Origin: Hygrophila difformis
Taxonomy: Eukaryota; Streptophyta; Magnoliopsida; Lamiales; Acanthaceae
Assembly: GCA_030278955.1 (NCBI GenBank)
Contig: JAOANR010000010.1
Location: forward strand, 23,590,444 to 23,654,443
Length of the DNA stretch: 64,000 bases
Reading direction: 5' to 3'
This document shows, one piece after another, positions 34,167 through 43,964 of this stretch. Both the position numbers and the translations under genes were made by a program. A model generated the notes under the pieces. That model did no database searches, was not told the DNA's origin, and worked only from the letters and a program-made list of their open reading frames with translations. Every line of letters begins with the position of its first letter. Within the stretch, counting starts at the first letter, position 1.

Positions 34167-34788
34167 CTGCAAGTTACCAAACACCAATTATAAGGCTAAG
34201 TCCCACACAGAAGTCAAGCGAAAATACGAATAGGGCATTAATATATAGTTCCAACGTGAATGTACCGTAAGAACAACAAATCCTACCGTTTACTAAGACC
34301 AACCAGGAGGTGACCTAGACAAAGAATATGCTAAAACTAGTGCCTAAACCCTATGTGGCATTTCGTCGAACACGTTATGTGCACAATAAACCAAAACCTA
34401 AGTTACTAACAACACACGGAAATCGCCCACAGAACGAAACAATCATTCTAATAACAATACGGCAAATCCTACAGCACTAAACAACGAGGGAACGAACCAA
34501 TAATCACACCCCAACAGCAACCAAGCATCAATAACTTCATAGCCTTTCTAAGGATTCGAATTCAACAAGAATTTGCCAGAAACATAAACACATTATAACA
34601 TAAACGTAGGCAAGGCAATAAGGGTAACAACAATTGCCACATACACTTGCTAAATTGCACAAATCAAGCCTAAAAATCACAAACCCCCAATTTTTGTACA
34701 CAAACCCTAATTTCCTAAATCTCTACACAAATCAAGTCATCCAAAACGTAAAAGTTGAAATTAGTAAGTGGGTTTAGTAGAATCGTAC
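34167..34788 (-). promoter_or_regulatory. Predicted 5' intron of the antisense gene
   Basis: On the minus strand CATCTAG|GTACGATT (donor at 34788) and GTAACTTGCAG|GATG (acceptor at 34167) bound 622 bp. The acceptor places an ATG two bases into the next exon. The leader exon would be the GC-rich block from about 35000 to 34789. Confidence 0.45.
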
Positions 34789-34889
34789 CTAGATGAGTGG
34801 AATTGAAGTCGAAATCGAGCAAACAGGAAGGTAACTCGCCGGATTTAGAGAGAATTGGGGGGTGTGTTCTCGGATGGGAAATGGGGGAA

Positions 34890-34985
34890 GTGGCTCGCGC
34901 GGAGCGCGAGCCCTATTTTTTTCGAACAGGGGTTGCCGCGCGCTCCCCGCGCGCCAACGCGCGGCCACCGCGCGGGACCCGGGTG
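34890..34985. promoter_or_regulatory. CpG-dense patch at the antisense gene 5' end
   Basis: It contains GCGCGCCAACGCGCGGCCAC and CCGCGCGGGACCCGGG, almost identical to the LTR patch at about 28,917-28,945. It is a likely leader exon or promoter for the antisense gene. Confidence 0.5.
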
Positions 34986-35239
34986 GAGTTTTATCTTTCC
35001 TGTTCTGCTCAATCTCTTTCGCTATACGCTCCTCACTGAACCCGGGCATACATTGACAGAGAAATACGTCGACAGGGAGCATCGCCTGGCATTATTCCCG
35101 GCAAGGACGGCGGAATTGCCTCACGCCCTCCTTTCGCAGGACTACAGGAAACCCCCGGGACGTAAATACCTAGGGACCCTAAGAAATTCCGTAGGGAAAT
35201 GAGAACAGCATGTTAACTAACGTCCCCACCACCGTTTGC

Positions 35240-35530
35240 TCGTGACCACAATGTGTTCCACGACCCCCAACTAAAGAAGTATGTGCCGACACGTCGCATG
35301 TACTCCAACCGGACGTAATCGAATTGGATGATGACTTGACCTATGAAGAAACCCCGGTGCAAATACTCGACTACAAGGAAAGGGTGACAAGGAATAAAAC
35401 TGTAAAGATGGTCAAGGTCCTGTGGTCCAACCACGAGACGGAGACGACAACCTGGGAATTGGGAGCCGACATGAGGCAACGTTACCCTACCCTCTTCCAA
35501 GACGACCCGACCACAGTTATGGGGACATAA
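35240..35530 (+). pseudogene. Integrase C-terminal tip with chromodomain, remnant in A
   Basis: It reads HNVFHDPQLKKYV, then after a frame change ILDYKERVTRNKTVKMVKVL and TTTWELGADMRQRYPTLF, the C-terminal chromodomain-like end of Tekay-type chromovirus integrase. The same segment is at 58568-58308 in element E. The catalytic integrase core is absent. Confidence 0.85.
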
Positions 35531-35553
35531 CTGTATTCTTAAGGGGGGGAGGA
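35513..35553 (+). promoter_or_regulatory. Pre-PPT hairpin and polypurine tract of A
   Basis: ACAGTTATG/CATAACTGT (35513-35534) is a perfect hairpin overlapping the stop codon region. AAGGGGGGGAGGA (35541-35553) directly precedes the 3' LTR and would prime plus-strand DNA. Confidence 0.85.
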
Positions 35554-38313
35554 TGTAACACCCGAGGAAAAACAAATTCAAATTGTTTTGAACTACGTCA
35601 TGACTTGACCCCTTCACAGGGTACGTAGGCAGCTTAGAACTAATTTCTAAGTTCAGTCACGAAATAAATCGCAAAATACATCACGAATTAGATCACAAGG
35701 ACGATAGGAGATGTTGGAACCAATTTAGACTAGGCTAAGTAGGACCCGGAAATGTTGCGAGCGATAAGCCGGACTCGCAACAAGATTAAGGAGAAGATTC
35801 CGCAACGAAGACGACCCAGGGAATCGAGCTAACACGTAGAAAACCGATAGGGGAAAGCGAGGGAAGACCCGACGGAACACGCGGATCGCCGAACCGGCCG
35901 GTCCGGCAGGCCCGCGCTGTCCGCGCGCCGCCGCGCGGCCACCGCGCGGCCAAGGGCGTCGCAACGCCAGGCCTGGCACGCGTGCTCCGCGCGACCATAG
36001 GGGTGGGTGCGCGCCACCTCCGCGCCAGAGGGGCTGAAGGTGTAATCTTTCCATTCGGGGGTGATTTTCTTGCCGAAATTACAACTCCCTTCGAGGGAAA
36101 CCAAATCCCAGCCTTAAGGAAGGCTTAGGGGCGGCTGGGGAGCCTCAAAAGCCCTAATCCCACAGAAACCCATCCCCACCATACTTACAAACTCCCTCTC
36201 CAAGCCAAACCCTCCCGACGAAGCTTTCCAGCGAACATTCCGGCGACGACGAGGTGAACGGGACTGAGCCACGGCTTCATAGAACCTTGGTAAGTCTTAA
36301 TATATCGTTCCATCAGTCCATGAGTCTCCGAAACTCGAATTCTAACACTATTTCCTTACTACGATTTCACGTCGGAAAACGAACAAAAAGCGATCGGAGA
36401 AGTTGGCCGTTCGTCGTGACCCTAGGACGTCCGGAAACCCAATCCAGCGACCCTATCATCCTTCTAAGTAAGTTAAAACCTTACTCACAAATTTTCGTGG
36501 TTGTTTGTTGTTTAAATCTCGAGATATAGGCTTGTAACAAAAATCGGTTTTCAAAAACCCTATTTTCGTCCAATTTTAAAGACTCGCCAAAAACTCGACC
36601 TTCGGGAATTCAAACCGAAAACTTTTCAACATAAAAGTTGTTCCTAACACCTTTATCTATCTTGTGGCCAAATTTCAGCCATTGACATTAAGTTTTGCTA
36701 TCCCAATTTTTGCCATGAACTTTCTGTATCAAACCGAACGATTTAAATCTGTGACAGATTCCTTCATTCAACTTGATGCATGTTTTTCACCCATTTTTCG
36801 AATGATTTAACTTTGCATTTCTAAACAAAAGTTGTAGATAATTGTGTCTAGATTATGCCTACAAAATTTCACGAATTTTGGTGTTCATTTGATATGTCAA
36901 ACGGCCAAGTTTTTAGAACTGTTTTGAATTCGTTTTAAGGGCCATGAGTATGCAGTGAGTTGCACTCGATTTTTGAGTACCAAGAATTCATTATTTCCAA
37001 AAACTTAAAACATGAAAGTTGTTCCTTAATGTGTCGTGTAGTTACTGTAAAAATTTCACATCGATTGGTTTTGAAATGAATTTTTAATCGGCGTTGCACG
37101 AACCTGTGACGAAAACAGTTTTCAAGACATAAATTATTCTTTGCAATAAACTCAAATTTCAACTCACTTCGGAACCTTATTTCCAAAAACTTAAAACATG
37201 AAAGTTGTTCGTGTGTGTGTTTTTGAATTACTGACCAAGTTTCAGAATATTTGGAGAAAAGACGAATTTTAAATTAAGAAAGGCGTGAACTGCCTCGAAT
37301 AGGATTTTTCGAACTTGAGAAAACTCGAACTATGAAAACGCGATATCGATCCTTTGATAACTTTGAAATACGAACTTTCGAAAAATCTCGTTCACTAGGC
37401 TGAGCCGATCTTCATACTATCATTATCTTTGAGACTGCCTCGTTAGTGGTCTCCTTACTATCTGAGATTGCCTCGTTAGTGATCTCGCGCGCTGTATTTG
37501 TGGATCGCCTCGTTAGTGGTCCTACTATCTTTTTGGATCGCCTCGTTAGTGGTCCTACTATCTTTGAGACTGCCTCGTTAGTGGTCTCCCATTGTTTGGA
37601 CTGCCTCGTTAGTGGTCCTATGTTGAGATTGCCTCGTTAGTGATCTCCCGGTATGGTGTCCTCTTCTTAGTTTACGGGATGAAAAGTAAAAGACTCGTGT
37701 GAGTGTTTCATTATGCTTAAATCGTATTTATCCTGTTTTTAATTATGTATTTAAAATTTATGCATCTTAAATTATGCTTTAAATTTCGCTTTTTAAATTA
37801 TGTTCTTTAATCATGATTTTCCGCTGCTAATAAATCATGTATTTTTAAATTCTCGTACGGTAAGCGAAATCTTTAGTTTAAACACTTGTAACCCCTTTTA
37901 TTTGTAGTTAGGGATTAACTTACTCAGTATATTTTTATACTGACAACCGTTGTCATTTTTCTTTTACAGAGTATGTCGAGTGACGCATACGCATGCACTT
38001 GGGGGGAAATAATTATGAACATTTTCGCTTTCTGCATCATAGTACTGTTTTTACCGGGTCTGTTAAACCCGAAGATTTGGCCATGTTGGCCGTGATTTAC
38101 TTTCCGCTGCATTTACTCTATTTACTTTTCGCGCATGATGATTACTACTATCGTATTAAGTATTATAAATTTCCGGACTATATCTTGAAATGTTTTAAAT
38201 CTTTTACATAACCACAAGCCTTGCATTTCCTTAGCGAGCTCGGGAAGCCGTGTCTTGCTAAGGGGATGCGGCGGTGACACCTCGGCCTGGGTTATCAAAT
38301 CCGGTGTGTTACA
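35554..38313 (+). repeat. 3' LTR of element A
   Basis: 2,760 bp, the same length as the 5' LTR, and nearly identical. The hairpin array is at 37431-37647. Differences seen include single substitutions in the CpG patch and near the 3' end (GGTGTGTTACA instead of GGGGTGTTACA). Confidence 0.95.
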
Positions 38314-39188
38314 AATGCAATAATCAACTCCAAGCAAGTAAGCTTTCAACATCTGACTACTCCATTTCTTTCAACATTTGAATATTCTACAAATTCATCC
38401 GCTCTCTGAAATATTTCCTTCACATTGACAATTTCTATACTCAATTGCTTCTTTTCTTGGATGACCACTCCACTAGCTTGCCATTGAGTCCTCATTGGTT
38501 GTGTCAATAGTTACATGTTTATTTTTGTTTTGAAAGAAGACTTCGTTGGAATACGTAATTTTGAACCTAATGTTTGATATTATAATGAGAATATGTAATG
38601 CATCTAATTAGGTTTCTTGATGTTTGACATGAGAATATGGTATGCATTGAAAACATATTACTTGTAGTTGTGACAGTATAATGTAGACTGCAGAAAAAAT
38701 AAAACAAAACAAAACAAAACAGAATATAATACACAAAGTAGAATATATTTAATGCAATGGCCACAACAGTTGGACCCAATTATTTGCAAGGGTTGTAGTG
38801 GATGTATTCAGACAAAGCGACACGAAAATAGACGTTTTTGGCAATTTTCTCATTAAATCTCTGATTGACTTGGATTAGTGAGTTTAGGACGTATTTGGTT
38901 TTAATTAGCAAATGAAGTGGACTAATAGGGGCCAAAAACTCGAAGGGGACGGATCAGACAAAAATGACAAGAAAATGAATACTTTGGGCAATTATTCTGA
39001 GTATAATATTAACATAAGTGAGCTTATGAACAATATACTATTAGAACAAAGCTTATAAATAGTGGTTAGCAACAATGCACTCATATAAAATCCCTATAAA
39101 TAGTGTTTCAAAATAGATAAAATTTGATACAGAATTACAGTCCCATGGGAAAAATGAGCAGTAAATTTTAAAAAACTTGAAATTTCAA

Positions 39189-39386
39189 ATACAAAAAATT
39201 TAGGGACGAGGACTTAGCCCAAGTGGTTAAGTCCCTTGACTTCCAATGGAAGGTTGGAGGTTCGATTCCTCACCGGCCCCCTATCCCTCCCTTTTATTCC
39301 CTTTGTAATTTGTGTGGCATGGGCTCCCACCACCCCTTTCCCAGGCCTTCAACGGCTCTTCCAAAAAAAAAAGATACAAAAAATTT
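39189..39386 (+). mobile_element. tRNA-derived SINE, second family
   Basis: The 13-bp duplication ATACAAAAAATTT (39189-39201, 39374-39386) flanks 172 bp. The head is tRNA-like, with A-box TAGCCCAAGTGGTTAAG and B-box GGTTCGATTCC; the body is unlike the other SINE family; the tail is A-rich. Recent, given the perfect duplication. Confidence 0.9.
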
Positions 39387-39487
39387 GGCAGCAGAAATTG
39401 CCTACAAAAATATGTGTGAATTGACTCTTTAAATATCTAGAGCAATTTCCATTTTATACACTCCAACTATTTGAAATATCCACTTGT

Positions 39488-40146
39488 ATACCTGTTACCA
39501 TCGTCTGGGGTAACTCTTAATCCTCTGGACGGTGCCTTCAAGGTCGAAAGGCGGGATGAGTACTATCACATACCTTGAACCAAGTCAAGGGCTTTGATTT
39601 GCCTTGAGCGGGTCAAATGCTATGATTTGCCTTGAACAGGTCAAGGGCTTCATTTGCCTTAAACGGACTAAGGGCTTCTACATATGTAGGAAAGTGGTAA
39701 AGAAAGCAGTAAAAGGAAAATAAATAAAGTAAATTGGATTTGATTGATGTTGAGTGTCCATTTACAGATACAAGAGATCTTATTTATAGATGTGCAAGTG
39801 GTGCGGTGAATAATCTTGTCCATTCGGTAGAGATGCAACTGGTGGGGAGGATGCCTCCACTCGCGGATGGTCATGTCTCCTCGCGGAAAGGTTTGTCGCT
39901 TTATGAAACGGTGTGTTCCTCGGGTACAGTTGCTTGGGCTACTGTTGTTCGGGATATTAATTCGCAGATCCCCTTATTACTCGGGTGATATGATTCCTCG
40001 GGTTACTGTGGCTCGGGAACCTTCCCGTGAGACATATTCTTGGGATATATTTTAGAGGCTTATTAGGCCCTTTTTGGGCCTTTTTCCAGCCAGTCTTCTG
40101 CATAAAATGGGCCGAATTCTTATATTTTTCATGTGTTAACAATACC
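39488..40146 (-). mobile_element. Solo LTR, 649 bp
   Basis: ATACC at 39488-39492 and 40142-40146 is a 5-bp duplication around a TG...CA unit with TGTTAAC/GGTAACA ends. On the minus strand a TATA box (CTATAAATAAG, about 39,778-39,788) lies in the expected LTR place. There is no internal region, so it was formed by recombination between two LTRs. It contains three ~28-bp repeats (39,590-39,677; GATTTGCCTTGAACAGGTC-like). Confidence 0.75.
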
Positions 40147-40734
40147 TAAATAATTTTTTTGGAAAAATATACATCTAAACTATTAAAAGGTAGAAACATA
40201 TATATTCCAATAAATTTTGATGTTAAGCCACAATATGTAGATAAATATTTAGGGATATAATTGTCTCCACACATTTTAAGCCTTTTTGATCCTCCTGATC
40301 CGATCCGTACAATTCCAAAATGAAAATACACATGGATACATGGAATGGATGCCGGAACATCACTACTGATAATACCGGAAGGACCATGTTCGAGACAAAG
40401 GGCCAAAAGATTCACAAACTAAATAGCACGACTGCTTGAGAAAGAAGAGATCATCAAGGAGCCTGAAGCGGGATCAATCTGCATGAGAAGCATGTTACTC
40501 ATCCAACTGCAAGGGCAAACGGAAGAGAATCCGAGATCCATCCAAATGGACTCGGAAACCCAAGACTGACCACGAGCTGAAGAAAGACCTCCAGATGCAA
40601 GTATGGAAGCAAAACAGCATAAAGGCGGGAATGCAGAGAAAGAGATCAAGAGTTGACCGGACTTAGTTTTTGAAATTATCTTGTGTTTGTTTTTAGTATA
40701 TGATGTGGCACTAGTTGCCTACTTTGTAGTAGTG
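40147..40734 (+). pseudogene. Chromovirus C: polyprotein tail and LTR start (degenerate)
   Basis: From about 40,390 one frame reads GPCSRQRAKRFTN, a stop, then ARLLEKEEIIKEPEAG and further, matching the tail after integrase in plant chromoviruses (GP.TRSRAKRF-type). The DNA up to 40734 joins, after removal of element B, to 48073, giving an LTR-like TGTGGGGGCTATATATATG with a TATA box. Confidence 0.5.
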
Positions 40735-41660
40735 TGTAATACCCGAGAAATCAACATCGATTATTAAATCCAAAAATTAAAGAATTGGATTTAACTATCG
40801 CAACCGAAATAATTCCGAGAGAGCGGAATTAAATATTTTCGGACGATAGCAACTCGAAGAGAGTTATCGGATTATCCAACGATTTCGGATAATTCACATT
40901 ATGATTTTTAAAATTTAAAATCATAATATAAAAAAAAAAAAAAAAAAAAGAAGAAGAGGCCGCAGCCTGTGGTGGCGCGGTGGCCGCGCGGTGGCGCGCC
41001 ACCAGCGCGCCACCATGCAGAGACTGCACCTCCAAACGCGTTCAACGCGTTTTGCTCCAATTTCCGAGCCAAGGCGACTCCAAACGATCCCAATTCGTGT
41101 ATCAGTCATTATGGAGTGTTATTGGATGATTGTAGACGGATTTTGGACTTGAGACAACTCCCACAAGTTGGATTATTGATCAAACATGCATTCATTTAAC
41201 CTCATTTGAACCAAGGTTGTGGTAGGTGATTTGGATGAGGTTTGGGGGGGAGTAAATTCGAATTGACTGTCATAATGCACACAACACTTTCCTAGGATCA
41301 TTAATCTACCTTTTGAAAACCTAAAACACCCTTTTCCACCCCCCTTAATCAGTCACAACCCTCACCATTTCATTCATCCGAAAATTTGAAAGTTCTTGTG
41401 AGTGTTGGAGAGTTGTGTGGTTCTATTCGTTTTGGCAGAGGAGTTGGTCGTGTTGCAAGCAACCAATCCATTCCTCTACAGATAGGTAATGATTTCTCTT
41501 CAATTCCTTAACCATAGATTCGGTTACCATGCCCTAAACCTGTGTATTTTGGCCAACACCACAAAATAGGATTCACTTGGTAGATCTTGGAAGAGTGGGA
41601 CTGTGTTGGTTGATTTTGGAGCAATCAAGGAGGAGGATTTCGACACTAATCTCTTTATAA

Positions 41661-43166
41661 GTAAGTTAATGATGTGCATATCAATTTTTAGAGTGTTTGG
41701 TTGAGTATTTGTTGAGTTAGAGTTCGATCTTCATCTTGTGCCAAAACTGTCAAATAGGGTTTCTATCCGAGTAGTTTATTTGTTCAGCGTTTTTCGCCTA
41801 GATCCGTTCATTTTTGGAAGAACTTGTCTAAATGAAAAATGTTCCTAACACTTTAAAGATGATGTCTGTAAATTTTTATAATTTTTGGAATTGATTTGGT
41901 CGACGAAAACGGATCTGGTATTTTCTGCTATGTGTGGTGACAGATTCAAATTCCTAGCATGTTCAGTTTTGTAGTTCATGTTTCTCCTAGCTATGGTCGT
42001 TTTTGATGGTCGACTTCTTCATGAAAATTGTTCATCTATGTGTCTAGTTTACTCCTGTTAAATTTCAGAATTTTTGGAACAACCTTCGAATTGATATGGA
42101 TTTTTAAGTAAGCTGTGGTCGGATGAACAGTGGTCTTTGCACCTTTTTGAAAACAAGTTTCTGAAATGATTTTTTTTGAGCAACTTAGAGTCCGAATTTG
42201 CTAAGGCCTATTTCTGAGAAAAATGTTTATTTTGATGTCGCCTAGCACCTGTAAAATTTTCAGAATTTTTCACAAAGTTTTACTACATTTCCTAATTCGA
42301 TTTTGAAAACTGCCACAGTGTAGTCTTACCGGTGAAACTTGGTTTCGTACGTTTTGATGGTTATTGAGTCGATTGCTACTCTTTTATGAATCTTATGAAT
42401 TCTGGAAATGTAGACATGGGTTATAATGATTAAAATGTAAATTTTGAAACTTTGTGAGTTTTGATCGAGTTAGATGCCCAATTTTAGAGGGTAAGTGCAC
42501 TTGGCGTGAGCTCGTTGGGCCGCCCCCTCTTTTTGGTGGCCAAAACGGCGCCAAGGAAATATTATTATGTTGCGTGATTGTATGAGTCTATACTCCTAGG
42601 TGTATCCGCATGGGTTACCTAGGGCTCCGGAGTGTGTCTGTATAGGGTCCGCTGCTTTCACTTGCCTTGCGGGTTCGATTCCCCAAGGTGTATGTTATTC
42701 CTGCGGGTTCGATTCCCCAGGATATTGTTGACTCCTATGGGTTCGATTCCCTAGGATGTATATTGAGTTCTTGCGGGTTCGATTCCCCAAGGACGAGGTG
42801 TCATCGATCATAATGAACAATGGTAAACGAAGGTGTTTGAGCTCTTGCGGGTTTGATTCCCCAAAAATGGTAAAAGAATGTATTTGAAATATGGAAACTT
42901 TGGTAAAAGAATATGTTTGAGCTCTTGTGGGTTTGATTCCCCAAGAATGGTATTTCTCGATAAAAAAATGAATAATGATATATTATTCGTATGGCAAAGT
43001 GTAAGAATCTTCCGGAATTATTTTTTTTACTCGTCATTCCTTTTTAAATTACAAATTCTATTTTTTTTTAAATCTCTCTTCTAAAAACTTTAAAATTCGT
43101 TATGCTATACATTAACTTACTCAGTACCTTTGTACTGATAGATACGTTGTCTCTATTTTTTTTCAG
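41661..43166 (+). promoter_or_regulatory. Predicted LTR leader intron of B
   Basis: Donor TATAA|GTAAGTTAATG; acceptor in TTTTTTTTCAG|ATG; 1,506 bp. Branch-like TTAAC/CTTAC precedes the hairpin at 43122. Nearly the same length as in A and E despite little sequence identity. Confidence 0.45.
42665..42946 (+). repeat. T-arm-like hairpin array, 6 units (B 5' LTR)
   Basis: Units at 42665, 42699, 42733, 42768, 42843 and 42923 share the core GGGTTCGATTCCC (GGGTTTGATTCCC in the last two), i.e. a GGG/CCC stem with the 7-nt loop TTCGATT. Outer stems covary: CCTTG/CAAGG, TCCTG/CAGGA, TCCTA/TAGGA, TTCTTG/CAAGGA, TCTTG/CAAGA. The fifth unit is degenerate. Confidence 0.9.
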
Positions 43167-43494
43167 ATGTTGAAGATTAGCACATGGCATTACACTTGGG
43201 ATGGGAATTTTCGAGGACTTGTCGCACTTGTTTTTAAATTATTTTACGAATTCCGAACTCATGTTTGGCCGTGTTTGGCCCTTAGCTTCCGCACTGTGCT
43301 AAATTATGTATGTTTGACTTAACTCTGATTTAAACCTTCGGGCACTTATTGAATGGTTTTTAAATTATTTTTAAGTATTGGTACAACTTAGCCTTAGCAT
43401 CTTCTCAAGTGAGCTCGAAATGGTTCGCGTCTTGCTTGGGAAGGTGTGGCGGTAATGCCCTGGCCTGGGTGATCAAATCCGGGGTGTTACAAAG

Positions 43495-43507
43495 TGGTAT
43501 CAGAGCC
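43495..43507 (+). promoter_or_regulatory. Primer binding site of B
   Basis: TGGTATCAGAGCC, three bases after the LTR; an exact complement to the initiator tRNA-Met 3' end. Confidence 0.93.
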
Positions 43508-43964
43508 TGAAATTTTTTTTAAAGCTATTATTTTTCGGCCCACTATAGAGGCCCAAAATATTCAATATTACTTTTAAGCATTTCAAATATTATTTCCATG
43601 GAAATGAATTTTATTTTAAAACCCATGGGAATTATATAACAATTATTCCGACAAGTCTTGAAAAATACATAAGTATTTTTTTTGGGGGAAGATGCATTTG
43701 CATACATCCATCATTTTTTTTAAATGCTCAAAGTATTTATATGCATGTCACGTGTATTTGATAATGTTCTTAGTTGGTATGTCGATTGACCTTGCCTTAG
43801 AGCCACTAACTTGAATCTAATCTTGCTTTAACCTTAGAACTTGATCAAGGGTGCTTAGTTTGCACATATCTATTCTCTCCTCTTACCCTTCCTATTATTA
43901 GATCTTCCTGACTGTTAGCGTGCCTTAGACTAGAAACTCATCTTCACGTGCTTGGATAACAGAA

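Larger units (their letters stand above)
28545..38318 (+). mobile_element. LTR retrotransposon A, non-autonomous, chromovirus-derived
   Basis: The 5-bp duplication AATGC (28545-28549, 38314-38318) flanks a 9,764-bp element with two 2,760-bp LTRs. The internal region has a tRNA-Met primer site, a sense coiled-coil ORF, an antisense gene, the C-terminal tip of a chromodomain integrase and a polypurine tract. Gag, protease, reverse transcriptase and RNase H are absent. The LTRs differ at only about a dozen positions by eye, so insertion is recent. The integrase tip and LTR ends match element E, suggesting mobilisation by that family. Confidence 0.95.
27963..38999. mobile_element. Inverted-repeat (foldback) DNA element interrupted by LTR element A
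   Basis: The left arm (27963 to about 28430) and right arm (about 38540 to 38999) are inverted copies about 450 bp long, sharing AATAATTG, CACTAATCCAAGTCAAT, AAAACGTCTATTTTC and TTGCATTAAATATATT in mirrored order. GAGTATA occurs at both outer edges (27956-27962, 39000-39006) and may be its target duplication. Without A the element is about 1.27 kb and has no coding capacity. A lies in the loop, so A is younger. Confidence 0.75.
40735..43491 (+). repeat. 5' LTR of element B
   Basis: TGTAATACCCGAG to GGGGTGTTACA. It contains a CpG patch with GGCGCGGTGGCCGCGCGG (40,970-41,015), donor GTAAGT at 41661, three ~190-bp repeats (near 41836, 42024, 42219), a six-unit hairpin array (42665-42946), the hairpin CAGTAC/GTACTG (43122-43137) and an acceptor ending at 43166. 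Confidence 0.95.

Noticed and set aside
34789..35202. Several overlapping frames near the antisense leader
   Set aside because: They are in the CpG patch and lack domain character; more likely a non-coding leader exon.
39223..39432. Small open frames at 39.2 kb
   Set aside because: They fall in a SINE with A- and B-boxes and a 13-bp duplication.
40829..41199. Similar GC-driven open frames in the LTRs of B
   Set aside because: Same reason: overlapping frames in a GCGCGG-rich patch.
42665..42946. A cluster of tRNA genes suggested by repeated GGTTCGATTCC
   Set aside because: Only the T-arm is present in each unit; there is no A-box, anticodon arm or acceptor stem at the right spacing.
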